From contig JANBTH010000515.1 in assembly GCA_027578815.1 (NCBI GenBank), forward strand, positions 1 to 15,677: 15,677 nt of DNA, given 5' to 3'. The first letter of the stretch is position 1; each line of letters starts with the position of its first letter. Below the pieces are notes generated by a model that was not told the origin of the DNA, made no database searches, and saw only the letters and a list, made by a program, of their open reading frames with translations. This document shows positions 1 through 9,023 of the stretch, piece after piece. The DNA is from Coemansia sp. RSA 1804. Taxonomy: Eukaryota > Kickxellomycota > Kickxellomycetes > Kickxellales > Kickxellaceae. The position numbers and the translations under genes are program-made.

Positions 1-2136
1 AGCCCGTGGAATGTATCTGAACTAGCCCTTGCCTCGGCCACAGGTGCAGTTAGACTATGGGATTGCTCTCGGGGGATTCAAACAGAGATCAAGGCGCGGG
101 ACACTGCGATTCGGAACAGGTTGCAGTGGAATTGTTGCGAATACTGGAACTCACCCCGCCATTTCCTATGCGCCAACCCCGACTCGGCGTTCTATCTTGA
201 CGGTCGTATAGGTCTTGCTAATCCAACACCGCTGCTGTCATTGGATCAGTCTGCATTTGCGTTTTCCAACGAACGGATCACAACAGTACTGCCCTCAGCA
301 CTGCATCCTATGCATGCTATCGTAGCATCAACACATGCGCTTCGAGTATTTGATCAAAGATATCCAGGCAAGCCTGTTATTGCGTGGTCTATGGCACATA
401 GGCAGGATGATCCGCCCGTCTATCTACACTCGGAACTGCTGTCAAACTACGAGGATGGAAAGGCTGTGATAATTCTTGCAACATCAAAGATGTCCACGCA
501 GACGCTTAGCTTTGTGTACGGAAAGTGCTCACGAGACTCGCCGTATGTGTCGCTTGAGCAAGGAATGCTCAAGTCTGTAACGCCAACATCGACGATTCGC
601 GAGACAATCCAGGACCCGCTTGCAATTGATCCCCAAGAACACAAGAATCTGGTATCTGCATCTTCATTTTCTGGCGACTACCCAACGGTACCTCTGGTTG
701 GTCTTGCAATGTGCCTTACTTTTCCAGAAAAAGGCCGAAAGGTAGGCGGCGGTTATTACAACATCAAAGGAGTCTATGCAGGAATGGCATGCATATCTGT
801 TGATGAGGTGGGCAAGGTGGTAGGTCGCCAGGCTCTAATTGCACCCAGTGCCAATGCAATTGCCTTAGCAAAGAAGTCCACTTATAAGCAATGGGCAGGT
901 TTCAAGGAGAGGGATGGGGCGCTTGTTGACGGCACGAACACTGTACTACAGAGCAAGAAAACCAGAGAAGAGTGCCAAGAGCGAGCATGGAATGAAATCC
1001 GCAAACATTCCTTGGCATACCGGCGTGTGAACATGCAGGATATCTACAAGTATCTTGTTGGTGGAGAGTTGGTGCCACCCAGTACCAGAGACACGTGGAG
1101 AAACCGAAACAAACAGAGAGATGAAAGCGATTCAAAAGAAGAAATGGTAGACGGCAACGTTGTAACAGTCGATGTACTTGCAGGTGCGCTGGGTAGAATT
1201 CTACCGGAGCTGGCCAGCGACAGAAAAACAGCGTTTGATCTTGTAGATTTGGTACTAGCCAGAGCTCCAGTGCCAAGACCCAGGGCCAGTGCCCAGCTTC
1301 TGTCGTGGTATGGTGTGGGAAAGAAGCTGCGCAGAGGGCTTATTATGCTGAAGAAGAAAGAGTTGGAAGGCTATCTATCGACAAATGCGCCATCTGAAGT
1401 AGCGCGTTTCCTTCTGGACATAAGTAGACGCTACGTGAAGCCGAAACTACCCAGAAGAGTAGAGGGCGTTAGTACTGACTCTGCACTACAGGTACTCAGC
1501 TCGCTCTTTGTTGCCAAGCATTTGTATATGGCCCACAATCCACATTATGAGAGCGCCATTATGCGTGCCGCCGAAGATGTTGCGCTGTCAAGGTTCAGGA
1601 TAGACGGCGTATCCCCACCGGAGCAGGCGCACGCACCTTCTGGTGAAGATTCCGCTAATGAAGGTGCTTCTGGTGAAAATGCTGCTGCTGCTAACCCCGC
1701 TCAGAAAAAGCGCAGATGCAACGGAATTGCGCCAGCTCAAGACACAGTGAAGCTGGATCTTGAGGCCCAGGTTGCAGCACTTGGGGGAGCAGCAGGAACG
1801 ATGAGGGATATTTGGGACAGCGGCAACCCGCCAATTGACATTCCTGCCAGACCTCCGGCAGGACGGCCGCGGAGCACATGGGTGGTTAGAAGCCAAAGAG
1901 AAAGACAGACGAAACAGCCATCGCGCAGCACTGCCAACAGTGCAGTAGCAGCAGCCGTTGCTGGTACCGGCTCATCAGAAGCCATGGCGCCGTCTCAGCC
2001 AGCCTTGTCGACACAGCCAGTGGATGTGTTTTCGCAAGCATTATCCCAGCGCCATGTGTCGTTTGCGCGCCAGAGCTCAACTATGCCCAGCCAGAAAAAC
2101 AAGAAAAGAAAGAAGGCGCGAAAGAGCGGGTTCTGA
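1..2136 (+). CDS. RRN6: RRN6/TAF1C-like RNA polymerase I core-factor subunit (5' end outside window)
   Basis: Members of this family are subunits of the core factor/SL1 complex that recruits RNA polymerase I to rDNA promoters in the nucleolus. The frame is open from base 1, so the gene starts upstream; 711 residues are visible, without an intron. The first residues (WNVSELALASATGAVRLWD) read like a WD/beta-propeller blade. SPRHFLCANPDSAFYLDGR and HPMHAIVASTHALRVFDQR are two more blades of the kind seen in Rrn6/TAF1C. A helical middle region (about window residues 330-560) follows, then a low-complexity Ala/Ser/Pro tail with a basic KKRR patch near 1708. The extreme C terminus is Lys/Arg-rich and ends in Ser-Gly-Phe, like the basic, GF-ending tails I recall for fungal Rrn6 proteins. 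Codon use is less GC-biased than in the next gene. Identity rests on motif recognition by eye; another nucleolar propeller protein remains possible. Confidence 0.65.
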   Translation, partial: SPWNVSELALASATGAVRLWDCSRGIQTEIKARDTAIRNRLQWNCCEYWNSPRHFLCANPDSAFYLDGRIGLANPTPLLSLDQSAFAFSNERITTVLPSALHPMHAIVASTHALRVFDQRYPGKPVIAWSMAHRQDDPPVYLHSELLSNYEDGKAVIILATSKMSTQTLSFVYGKCSRDSPYVSLEQGMLKSVTPTSTIRETIQDPLAIDPQEHKNLVSASSFSGDYPTVPLVGLAMCLTFPEKGRKVGGGYYNIKGVYAGMACISVDEVGKVVGRQALIAPSANAIALAKKSTYKQWAGFKERDGALVDGTNTVLQSKKTREECQERAWNEIRKHSLAYRRVNMQDIYKYLVGGELVPPSTRDTWRNRNKQRDESDSKEEMVDGNVVTVDVLAGALGRILPELASDRKTAFDLVDLVLARAPVPRPRASAQLLSWYGVGKKLRRGLIMLKKKELEGYLSTNAPSEVARFLLDISRRYVKPKLPRRVEGVSTDSALQVLSSLFVAKHLYMAHNPHYESAIMRAAEDVALSRFRIDGVSPPEQAHAPSGEDSANEGASGENAAAANPAQKKRRCNGIAPAQDTVKLDLEAQVAALGGAAGTMRDIWDSGNPPIDIPARPPAGRPRSTWVVRSQRERQTKQPSRSTANSAVAAAVAGTGSSEAMAPSQPALSTQPVDVFSQALSQRHVSFARQSSTMPSQKNKKRKKARKSGF

Positions 2137-2179
2137 AAAGACCTGCACGCAAACAAGGAACCGCTTATTCTTGGATTGT

Positions 2180-2187
2180 GATTGGCT
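2180..2187 (-). promoter_or_regulatory. Inverted CCAAT box (GATTGGCT)
   Basis: The complement reads AGCCAATC, a good match to the site bound by the HAP/NF-Y complex. It lies about 60 bases upstream of the TATA box of the V-ATPase subunit a gene, a normal CCAAT position. Function is inferred from position and sequence only. Confidence 0.45.
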
Positions 2188-2246
2188 ACAGCGCAGTTGC
2201 AACCTCATTGCTTCGGAAGCCAAAACAACAGTTAACTGCACAGCCG

Positions 2247-2252
2247 TATAAA
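2247..2252 (+). promoter_or_regulatory. TATA box for the V-ATPase subunit a gene
   Basis: TATAAA in the context CCGTATAAATG, followed by a pyrimidine-rich stretch where transcription could start. It lies 217 bases before the ATG at 2464, which would leave a 5' UTR of roughly 150-180 bases. Confidence 0.5.
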
Positions 2253-2463
2253 TGTGGAGAGGTCTTTCTTCTTTCTTTCTGTGTCTGCTTTCTTTGCAAC
2301 TTCTTTTTTATTCGGCACCCGAATAGATATTTGTTCTTTGCAGACTTTGGACTTTTTTTTTTTCTTCTTTATTGAATCACTCTTTACTTTCAAACCCCCT
2401 TGATTACAGAACCACCAGCAATCAAAAGCAGCTCATTAGAGACATCCTACTCTTCCATCTGCA

Positions 2464-5106
2464 ATGCCATTTACTCGCGGCTGGGGCCAGACCCGCAGCC
2501 GACCAAAGACGTCAATCTTTCGGTCAGAAATCATGTCGCTGGTGCAGCTGTACATTCCGTCGGATGTGGCGCGCTTCACAGTTTCGCAGCTGGGCGAGAT
2601 GGGGCTTCTTCAATTCCGCGATCTGAACGACGATGTGAGTGCGTTCCAGCGCTCGTTCGTTAACGATGTGCGGAGATTCGATGAGCTTGAGCGCAAATTG
2701 CGTTACCTGCGCACGCAGATTGAGCGAAGCGACGTCGACATCTACGACTTCTTCAACGAGGAAGCGGTGGCGGCGTCTCGCGGGCCTCGCGACATCGACG
2801 ATATGGAGGAGAAGATTGGCGCGCATGAGGACAGGGTCCTCAGGCTTACTGCGGCGTACAAGGATCTCCAGCTCAAGCATCTGGAACTCATCGAGAACAA
2901 GCACGTGCTGGAAGAGGTATCTTCGTTGTTTGTGGAGATTAGCGGAAGGCAGCAGACGGCAGCGGCGCCAGCATCGGCGTCTGGAGCGTCTGGAGGGGGC
3001 GCACACGACAGCGTCCCATTGCTCGGACGCTCAGACTCGCTGTCGCGACGCAGCATTGGCAGCCTTGACGCAGCGTACGCAGGAGATGCGGGCGGCTACG
3101 ATGTTGAGGGCGGCAGAATGGGCGGCGGCCACGATATCAACATTGGGTTTATCACCGGTGTTATTCGGCGCGACCGCGTGGCGACGCTGGAGCGCGTTCT
3201 TTGGCGGTCGCTGCGTGGAAACATGTTCCTGAACTACGTGGATATCGAGGAGCCCATCAGCGATCCCAAGCACGATGAGCCCGTGTACAAGAGCGCCTTT
3301 ATTGTGTTTGCGCACGGCGAATCTCTTCGCGACCGCGCAACCAAGATCTCGGAGGCGCTGGGCGCAACGCTCTATCATGTTGACCGCAATGCCGAGCGGC
3401 GCCAGGAGGAGCTGATCGAGACGATGTCGCGGCTGGACGATCTGCAGCAGATTCTCGAGAACAACAATGCAGCACGCATCAATGAGCTCACCAACGTATC
3501 TGAGCAGCTCAATACGTGGTTTACGATTGTGCGCAAAGAGAAAGCGATCTACCACACGCTCAATCTGCTTAACTACGACGCTAACCGCAACTGCCTTATT
3601 GCCGAGGGCTGGTGCGCGACAAACGACATTCCAGCCATTCAGTCGGCTCTTCATCTTGCGACGGAGGACGCCGGATCCAACGTGCCAACCGTGCTTCACG
3701 AACTGCGCACAACAAAGGAGCCGCCGACGTTTGTGCGCACGAACAGATTCACGGATGGGTTCCAGAACATTGTGGATGCGTATGGCGTGCCCAAGGCGGG
3801 CGAGGTCAATCCAGGGCTCTTTACCTGCATAACGTTTCCGTTCCTGTTTGCGCTGATGTTTGGCGACTTGGGCCACGGCTTTCTGATGACGATTTGTGCG
3901 GCGTTGCTGTGCATCTACGAGAAGAAGCTGGCGTGGCTGGCGAAGGATGAGTCGCTGCGCATGTTTTACACGGGTCGCTACATCGTTCTGCTTATGGGCA
4001 TCTTCTCCATGTACACGGGACTGCTGTACAACGACATCTTCTCGCGTGCGATGAGCATGTTTTCGTCTGGATGGCAATGGCCGTCTGACCAAGGTGGCGA
4101 GGGCGTCACCGTCGAGGCCACGAAGCTGGGACATACATATCCGGTGGGCATCGATCCAGCGTGGCACCATGCCGGAAACTCGCTGCTATTCACCAACTCG
4201 TACAAGATGAAGATGTCGATTGTGCTGGGAATCATCCACATGACGCTTGGGATATGTCTGCAGGTGCCGAATGCGCTGTACTTTAAGAAGCGCATCAACA
4301 TTGTGCACGTGTTTGTGCCACAGATTATATTCCTGTTCTCGATCTTCGGATACCTTGTGTTCGCCATTCTGTTCAAATGGTGCACCGACTGGTATGCGCG
4401 CGACGCAGCCGGCGAGCTAACGCACATCAGCCCGCCCAGTCTGCTCAACATGCTGATCTACATGTTCCTGAGCCCCGGCAGCGTGGGTGAGAGCGAGCGG
4501 ATGTTCCGCGGCCAGGCAGCGCTACAGACTGTTCTGCTTATGCTGGCGCTGGCGTGTGTTCCGTGGATGCTGCTGGTGAAGCCGCTTATTCTGCGCCGCG
4601 AGCACCAGAAGATTATCTCCGAGGGCTACGGCCGCATCTCCAGCCATGTGCGCGTCAGCAGCGAGGACGATGCGCCCGGTGGAGCGATAATTGTGTCGGA
4701 GCAGGAGGAGATGCAGGAGGATGACTTTGATTTTGCCGATATCATGATCAACCAGACCATCCACACCATCGAGTTCTGTCTCAACTCGATCTCTAACACT
4801 GCGTCGTATCTGCGTCTGTGGGCGCTCAGTCTTGCCCACGCACAGCTGTCCGAGGTGCTGTGGACTATGACGTTCCTGCCAACGCTCAAGATGAGCGGCG
4901 CGTTGCAGCCTATCGCTATATTCTGCGGATTCGCTGTTTGGTTTGTGCTGACCTTTAGCATCCTCATTGGAATGGAGGGTCTTTCGGCCTTCCTCCATGC
5001 GCTGCGTCTCCACTGGGTCGAGTTCAACAACAAGTTCTACGATGGTACCGGCACCAAGTTCGAGCCGTTCGCGTTCAAGACAATTCTCGACGAGGCCGAG
5101 GAGTAA
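2464..5106 (+). CDS. VPH1: V-type proton ATPase subunit a (Vph1/Stv1 family)
   Basis: Subunit a is the stator and proton half-channel subunit of the V0 sector; it acidifies vacuole, Golgi and endosomes. The 880-residue protein has the expected layout: a cytosolic N-terminal half (1 to about 450) starting with FRSEIMSLVQLYIP and LGEMGLLQFRDLN, then a membrane half from about 452 (FPFLFALMFGDLGHGF) with several hydrophobic helices. The essential channel arginine is present: SYLRLWALSLAHAQ places it at residue 784 (codon 4813-4815), corresponding to Arg735 of yeast Vph1. The C terminus (FYDGTGTKFEPFAF) is also typical. I chose the ATG at 2464 rather than the internal one at 2533 because the family-typical FRSE motif lies between them. 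A Gly/Ala/Ser-rich insertion at about 160-223 lengthens the cytosolic half. The paralogue type (vacuolar or Golgi) cannot be told from sequence. The gene is intronless and convergent with the next one. Confidence 0.96.
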   Translation: MPFTRGWGQTRSRPKTSIFRSEIMSLVQLYIPSDVARFTVSQLGEMGLLQFRDLNDDVSAFQRSFVNDVRRFDELERKLRYLRTQIERSDVDIYDFFNEEAVAASRGPRDIDDMEEKIGAHEDRVLRLTAAYKDLQLKHLELIENKHVLEEVSSLFVEISGRQQTAAAPASASGASGGGAHDSVPLLGRSDSLSRRSIGSLDAAYAGDAGGYDVEGGRMGGGHDINIGFITGVIRRDRVATLERVLWRSLRGNMFLNYVDIEEPISDPKHDEPVYKSAFIVFAHGESLRDRATKISEALGATLYHVDRNAERRQEELIETMSRLDDLQQILENNNAARINELTNVSEQLNTWFTIVRKEKAIYHTLNLLNYDANRNCLIAEGWCATNDIPAIQSALHLATEDAGSNVPTVLHELRTTKEPPTFVRTNRFTDGFQNIVDAYGVPKAGEVNPGLFTCITFPFLFALMFGDLGHGFLMTICAALLCIYEKKLAWLAKDESLRMFYTGRYIVLLMGIFSMYTGLLYNDIFSRAMSMFSSGWQWPSDQGGEGVTVEATKLGHTYPVGIDPAWHHAGNSLLFTNSYKMKMSIVLGIIHMTLGICLQVPNALYFKKRINIVHVFVPQIIFLFSIFGYLVFAILFKWCTDWYARDAAGELTHISPPSLLNMLIYMFLSPGSVGESERMFRGQAALQTVLLMLALACVPWMLLVKPLILRREHQKIISEGYGRISSHVRVSSEDDAPGGAIIVSEQEEMQEDDFDFADIMINQTIHTIEFCLNSISNTASYLRLWALSLAHAQLSEVLWTMTFLPTLKMSGALQPIAIFCGFAVWFVLTFSILIGMEGLSAFLHALRLHWVEFNNKFYDGTGTKFEPFAFKTILDEAEE

Positions 5107-5317
5107 AGCAGCAAGCGCGGCAGCTGCCGTAATGTCGAGCGCAAACATACACATTCATCTCTCTTTTCCTCCTACCATTTCCAAGTTCCGGTTTTTAGGA
5201 TGTGTGGTTCAAATAAGATTAAGACGTTAGCAAACAAACAAGTAAACAATGAAAAGAAAACAAAAGCAAAGACCGTTTGGCGAATGATGGTCCCGAAAGG
5301 CGCAAAAGAAATGGCCA
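5107..5317. other. Convergent 3' spacer between V-ATPase a and PP2A B''
   Basis: Only 211 bases separate the two stop codons, so the 3' UTRs probably abut or overlap. An AATAAG variant polyadenylation-like hexamer is at 5212-5217 on the + strand. No other feature is visible. Confidence 0.4.
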
Positions 5318-7816
5318 CTAAGCTTCCTGCACAGGCTGAGCATTCTGCGCGGCGTTCTCGCCGGCCTGCTTGTTCCCATCGTACTCCTGGTGGTCGTTGA
5401 GCAGCGCCGCGTACTCGAGATCAGCAAACTCAATCCACGCGTTAGGAATACTAGCCAAAAAGTCCATTCGCATCTGAATGACATCAGCAAAGGACGTGGT
5501 AGGCAGCGCGCGCATCGAGAGCTGCGCCAGCTGGCGCTGAAGGAAGGCCGTGCGAGTTTCGTGCTCGACAAACCGGGTAAGATTCATAAAGGCGTCAAAG
5601 AATAGCGGTAGCTGCGCAGGTGCCACGCGCTTGAGGTCCTTGAGCGTAAAGAGGCCCTCATTCGCGGGTCGTACCAGATCCGAGAGCTGGCACATCAGAT
5701 CGTCGAGCATAATCATGTCGCCAGCCATCTCCTCATCCATGCGACTGACCTGCTCATCGTAGAAGTACTCGAGCTCGTAGATGGTCAGCACGCCGTCGCC
5801 GTCCAGATCCAGGCACCGGAACCAGTACTCGACCGCCGTCGGACTCGTCTTGTCGATTTCCGACAGCAGAAACCAGATAAAGTCACGGTACGTCATGCGG
5901 CAGTCAGACAGCCGCACATTCAGATCGTACCGCGATACCGACGATCCCTTTGCACGGCGCCGCTCGGCCTTTGCCTTGACACGCGGATCGCCGGGATGGC
6001 GGACCGGCACATGTTCGGACGGCTTCCCCTTGCCCATGATAATGCGCGAGATGGAGCGACGCGACAGCATGCCGTTAAAGTAGCGCAGCAGATCGCGAGC
6101 ATCGAGCAAGCGGTCGCGGTTCGAGTCGAGCTCATAGAAACTGCAGAACAGAACGTAAAAGTGCTTGTACGAGAACACGCCGGGAGACGCAACATCGATG
6201 TCGATGCCGGCCTCGATTCCGCGCACAATGCCAACAATGTCAGCGCGACGGAACTGAGCAAGCGTCACTAATCCGTCCCACGATCTGTTGGCCACATAGA
6301 AGATGCGCTCAATCACGGTTTCCATATAGCTTAGCGCGTAGTGGTCCTGGCCCTCCAGGAACTCGAGCTCGCTGTGGTGGTCCAGCACATCCGAAACCAC
6401 AACCTTCAGATCGTCGCGCTGAAGAGTCGGCCGCGCTGCAGTGCAGTCTTCCACCAGAATGTTGAACAGCAGCGAGTGCACATCGGTGCTGGTCCGCCGG
6501 AGTCGCGCCCAAACGTGTCTGAAGTGCTCGAACGGTGGCCACGCTTCCTCCGCCAGCTGCCGCGTCCGCTTGCCAATTACCGATGACGCCGTCGCCATCA
6601 TTTCGCTCGAGCTGCGCGCCACAAACCGAAACAGCGCGCGGTTGGCAAAGCGAGGCAGCCCGCACTCGACTGTGACTCGCGCAAAATCGGCCTCACGCGC
6701 ACCAAAGCTGCTGTCAAAGTGTCGCCGAATACGTCCCAGCTGCTGCGCAATCTCCACCTCAATCGCGTGGTCCGTCCGCGGATGCTGCGGCGACACGTAT
6801 ATCTGCGGGACCGCCGCCAGTCTGCTTGCCAACAGCCTTCGCCGCTTCCGCTCGAGCTTGCCGGCTATCGAGTCGCTGCGCGAGGCACTGCTACTCGGCC
6901 GCCGCGTCCTCGGCACGGATAGCTGGTGGCCCCATGCCGCTGCATCTGTGGAATCTGGGTCGCTGTGCCGAGAGCCGGTAACAGCGGCGGCTCCAAGCGC
7001 ATCGCTGCCATCGAGCTCGTCCTCGCTAGACGACACATATGGACTGCGACGAAGAACAGCCATGGGCGAGTCAGCAAGCACTGATTTATCGTCGCTAAGC
7101 AGTGGGGAGCGACTAGCTGACGCAGCACCCGAAGCCTTGCGTCCGGTTGGCGATTCGATATCCAGACGGAACAGCAGCGACCTGCTCATCTGCGAGACAG
7201 TGGGGCTTTCGTCATCGATGCCGTCCGGACTGTCCAGCCTTTCATCCAGCGACAGGGATGGCGAATCGGCCACCAGCATCCGAGTCAGCGTTGGCGACTC
7301 TGGCTCGTTGCGGTTTGGTGTCGATCGCAGTGTTGGTGAAAGCGGCGACGATGGTGCGTAGCGGATGCGTAGCCCTGATGCTGTAGGTGAGAACGGAAAC
7401 GGCGTGTCTTGTGCCAATTCTGCGCGTATCGAGCGTTTGCGTGCGCTGACAACCGGGCTAAGAGGAGGCATGCTTTCAGGGCTGTTCGCTTGCAGCATCC
7501 GCGCCCGCTTGCTCAGCGGACTTGCCAGCGCACTGCTCCCGCTCACTCCGCCGCCGCCTCGCATGCTTGCCTCCAAGGTGCCGCTGTCTATTGTGTCCGC
7601 CTCACCATTGCTCTGCGCCGCCGCATTCTGAAGCCGAATGCGTGAAGATATTGTGGTGTTATGCCGCGGCGATTTAATGTGCGGTGACCAGCGTGGATTC
7701 AAGCTAAGCTCGTCTGCTTGCAATACGGGTGACAATGCTAGTGAGTTTGTCTGAGCCTTTTTGTCCTTTCTCTGCGGCGTTGTCATTGCAGAAGAGCTGG
7801 CTGTTGTCGAGCCCAT
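5318..7816 (-). CDS. Protein phosphatase 2A regulatory subunit B'' (PR72/PPP2R3-like), EF-hand
   Basis: B'' subunits bind the PP2A scaffold/catalytic core and direct it to substrates, with calcium-binding EF-hands. The 832-residue product has a disordered N-terminal third (1 to about 335) rich in Ser/Pro and in SP/TP dipeptides, then a conserved core from about 339 (IYVSPQHPR). EF loop 1 is at 564-575 (DSNRDRLLDARD) and is degenerate, with Asp at position 12. EF loop 2 at 670-681 (DLDGDGVLTIYE) is canonical. The surrounding EYWFRCLDLDGDGVLTIYEL...YFYDEQ is close to the signature of animal and plant B'' proteins. The start is the ATG at 7814-7816; the tail before the core contains other Met codons, so the exact start is less sure. 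The single long frame needs no intron. As I recall, S. cerevisiae and S. pombe rely on B and B' subunits and lack B'', so this is a phylogenetically informative gene. Confidence 0.93.
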   Translation of the reverse strand: MGSTTASSSAMTTPQRKDKKAQTNSLALSPVLQADELSLNPRWSPHIKSPRHNTTISSRIRLQNAAAQSNGEADTIDSGTLEASMRGGGGVSGSSALASPLSKRARMLQANSPESMPPLSPVVSARKRSIRAELAQDTPFPFSPTASGLRIRYAPSSPLSPTLRSTPNRNEPESPTLTRMLVADSPSLSLDERLDSPDGIDDESPTVSQMSRSLLFRLDIESPTGRKASGAASASRSPLLSDDKSVLADSPMAVLRRSPYVSSSEDELDGSDALGAAAVTGSRHSDPDSTDAAAWGHQLSVPRTRRPSSSASRSDSIAGKLERKRRRLLASRLAAVPQIYVSPQHPRTDHAIEVEIAQQLGRIRRHFDSSFGAREADFARVTVECGLPRFANRALFRFVARSSSEMMATASSVIGKRTRQLAEEAWPPFEHFRHVWARLRRTSTDVHSLLFNILVEDCTAARPTLQRDDLKVVVSDVLDHHSELEFLEGQDHYALSYMETVIERIFYVANRSWDGLVTLAQFRRADIVGIVRGIEAGIDIDVASPGVFSYKHFYVLFCSFYELDSNRDRLLDARDLLRYFNGMLSRRSISRIIMGKGKPSEHVPVRHPGDPRVKAKAERRRAKGSSVSRYDLNVRLSDCRMTYRDFIWFLLSEIDKTSPTAVEYWFRCLDLDGDGVLTIYELEYFYDEQVSRMDEEMAGDMIMLDDLMCQLSDLVRPANEGLFTLKDLKRVAPAQLPLFFDAFMNLTRFVEHETRTAFLQRQLAQLSMRALPTTSFADVIQMRMDFLASIPNAWIEFADLEYAALLNDHQEYDGNKQAGENAAQNAQPVQEA

Positions 7817-9023
7817 TGCCGCAGCCGTGGAGTGATTGTTTGTTTATTTGCTTATTTGTATGTGTGGAGTGGTGCGAAGGTTGGGGCAGGGGAAAGGAAG
7901 GTGCAAAAGAGAGAGAGAAGAGGATAGTGAAGGTAGCACGCCTTTATCTCTCTAACTTTTCTGGTTCCAGCAGTATCTGACCTATACCACTAGGTTAGGT
8001 TGTGCTGAGGGCGTTATATGTGTCGTTTGTTGCCCAGTTTTTTTTAAGAGTGTTGGAAGAAGGAAGGAGAGGAGGTTGCTATAGGATAATCGTAATAACC
8101 AAAACAAATGTGAATTGTAAATACACCAAACAATAGACCAGTATTATGTGGAGAAATGTGGGCTGGCAAAAGACACACGAAATGCTCGGGACAACTGTGC
8201 AGAACACAAGTACCTAGTAGCTGCTTACTTTTAGGTGTAGAGAACAACCCAGCCAACAACTTTTCAGCGCTTGCTCCGCAGCAGAATTACAGAAAGCTAC
8301 AGAATTTCCTATTTCTCCAACAGTGTGAATGCAGACTTCCCAGCTGTTTTAGAGTAGCCACTGAGCAGAAATGCACAGAAAAGAACAAAGCTAAGCGTAT
8401 AGGGAGGTTATTTATTGATAGGCGTCAGGCAGGTGTATCGGTAGCAAAAATGTAGAGGAGGATAGAGCGTGGAAAAGCAGGAAGAGAAAGAAAGAAAAAA
8501 ACGGAACAACTTTTTTCTGTCGAAAACAGTAAACCAACATAAAAGCAACAAAAAAAGCTGGTTTTTTTTTTTTGGTAAATAAAGGAAAGTTGGTAAACGC
8601 AACAAGTGATCACAGATGGACGGAAAGGAGAGAGAGAAAAAAACGGGCCAGCTCATGCGGCTCGGATTATGTTTCTTCTTCTTGGCTACATACAACGGAA
8701 CTCTCCCTCCCTGCTTTTGAGTCAAGCCAGCAGCAACAACAACCAGCGGTCTTCATCTACTGCCTTCTCATGCTGCCGAATGTTGGTAGAGTTGCCTCGC
8801 AGAAACCCCCTCCCTTCCCCCATATCCGTTCGCCGGACAAGCCAATTGCACGTACAAGGACCTTTTCAACCATGCTGGGGAGGAGGGCTGAATGAGCGGC
8901 CAGTTCTAATACCCGAAAACGCGTTTGTTTGTCAAAAACACGTTGTTTACTATGCCTACATAAAAAAGAGTAAGAAAAACAGGAACGTCCCTTCTCTATC
9001 AAAAAAAACCTCTCCCCCATTCA
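7817..9023. other. 1.2 kb AT-rich spacer, no supportable gene
   Basis: This stretch lies upstream of the PP2A B'' gene and downstream of TRAPPC4, both on the - strand. It contains purine- and pyrimidine-rich runs, poly-A/T tracts (for example about 8509-8575) and a short CAG/CAA run near 8729. Open frames here are short, low in complexity and match no family I know. I see no tRNA A/B boxes and no snRNA motif. The B'' promoter must be in its left part; CATATAACG on the - strand near 8015-8023 is a weak TATA-like candidate. Confidence 0.5.

Larger units (their letters stand above)
2137..2463. other. Intergenic spacer: RRN6 3' region and V-ATPase a promoter/5' UTR
   Basis: This 327-base spacer lies between two genes on the + strand. 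It holds an inverted CCAAT box, a TATA box and a long T/C-rich stretch (about 2263-2360) typical of fungal core promoters and 5' UTRs. An acceptor-like TTGATTACAG ends near 2410, so a 5' UTR intron is possible, but I see no convincing donor. No RNA gene is visible. Confidence 0.6.

Noticed and set aside
3031..4170. Long 379-codon open frame on the - strand inside the V-ATPase a gene
   Set aside because: It is antisense to a clearly conserved coding frame, is Arg/His/Val-rich as expected of a GC-rich shadow, and matches no family.
6441..7361. 306-codon + strand frame opposite the PP2A B'' gene, rich in Ser/Leu
   Set aside because: It mirrors the SP-rich tail of B''; composition is that of a shadow frame and no domain is recognisable.
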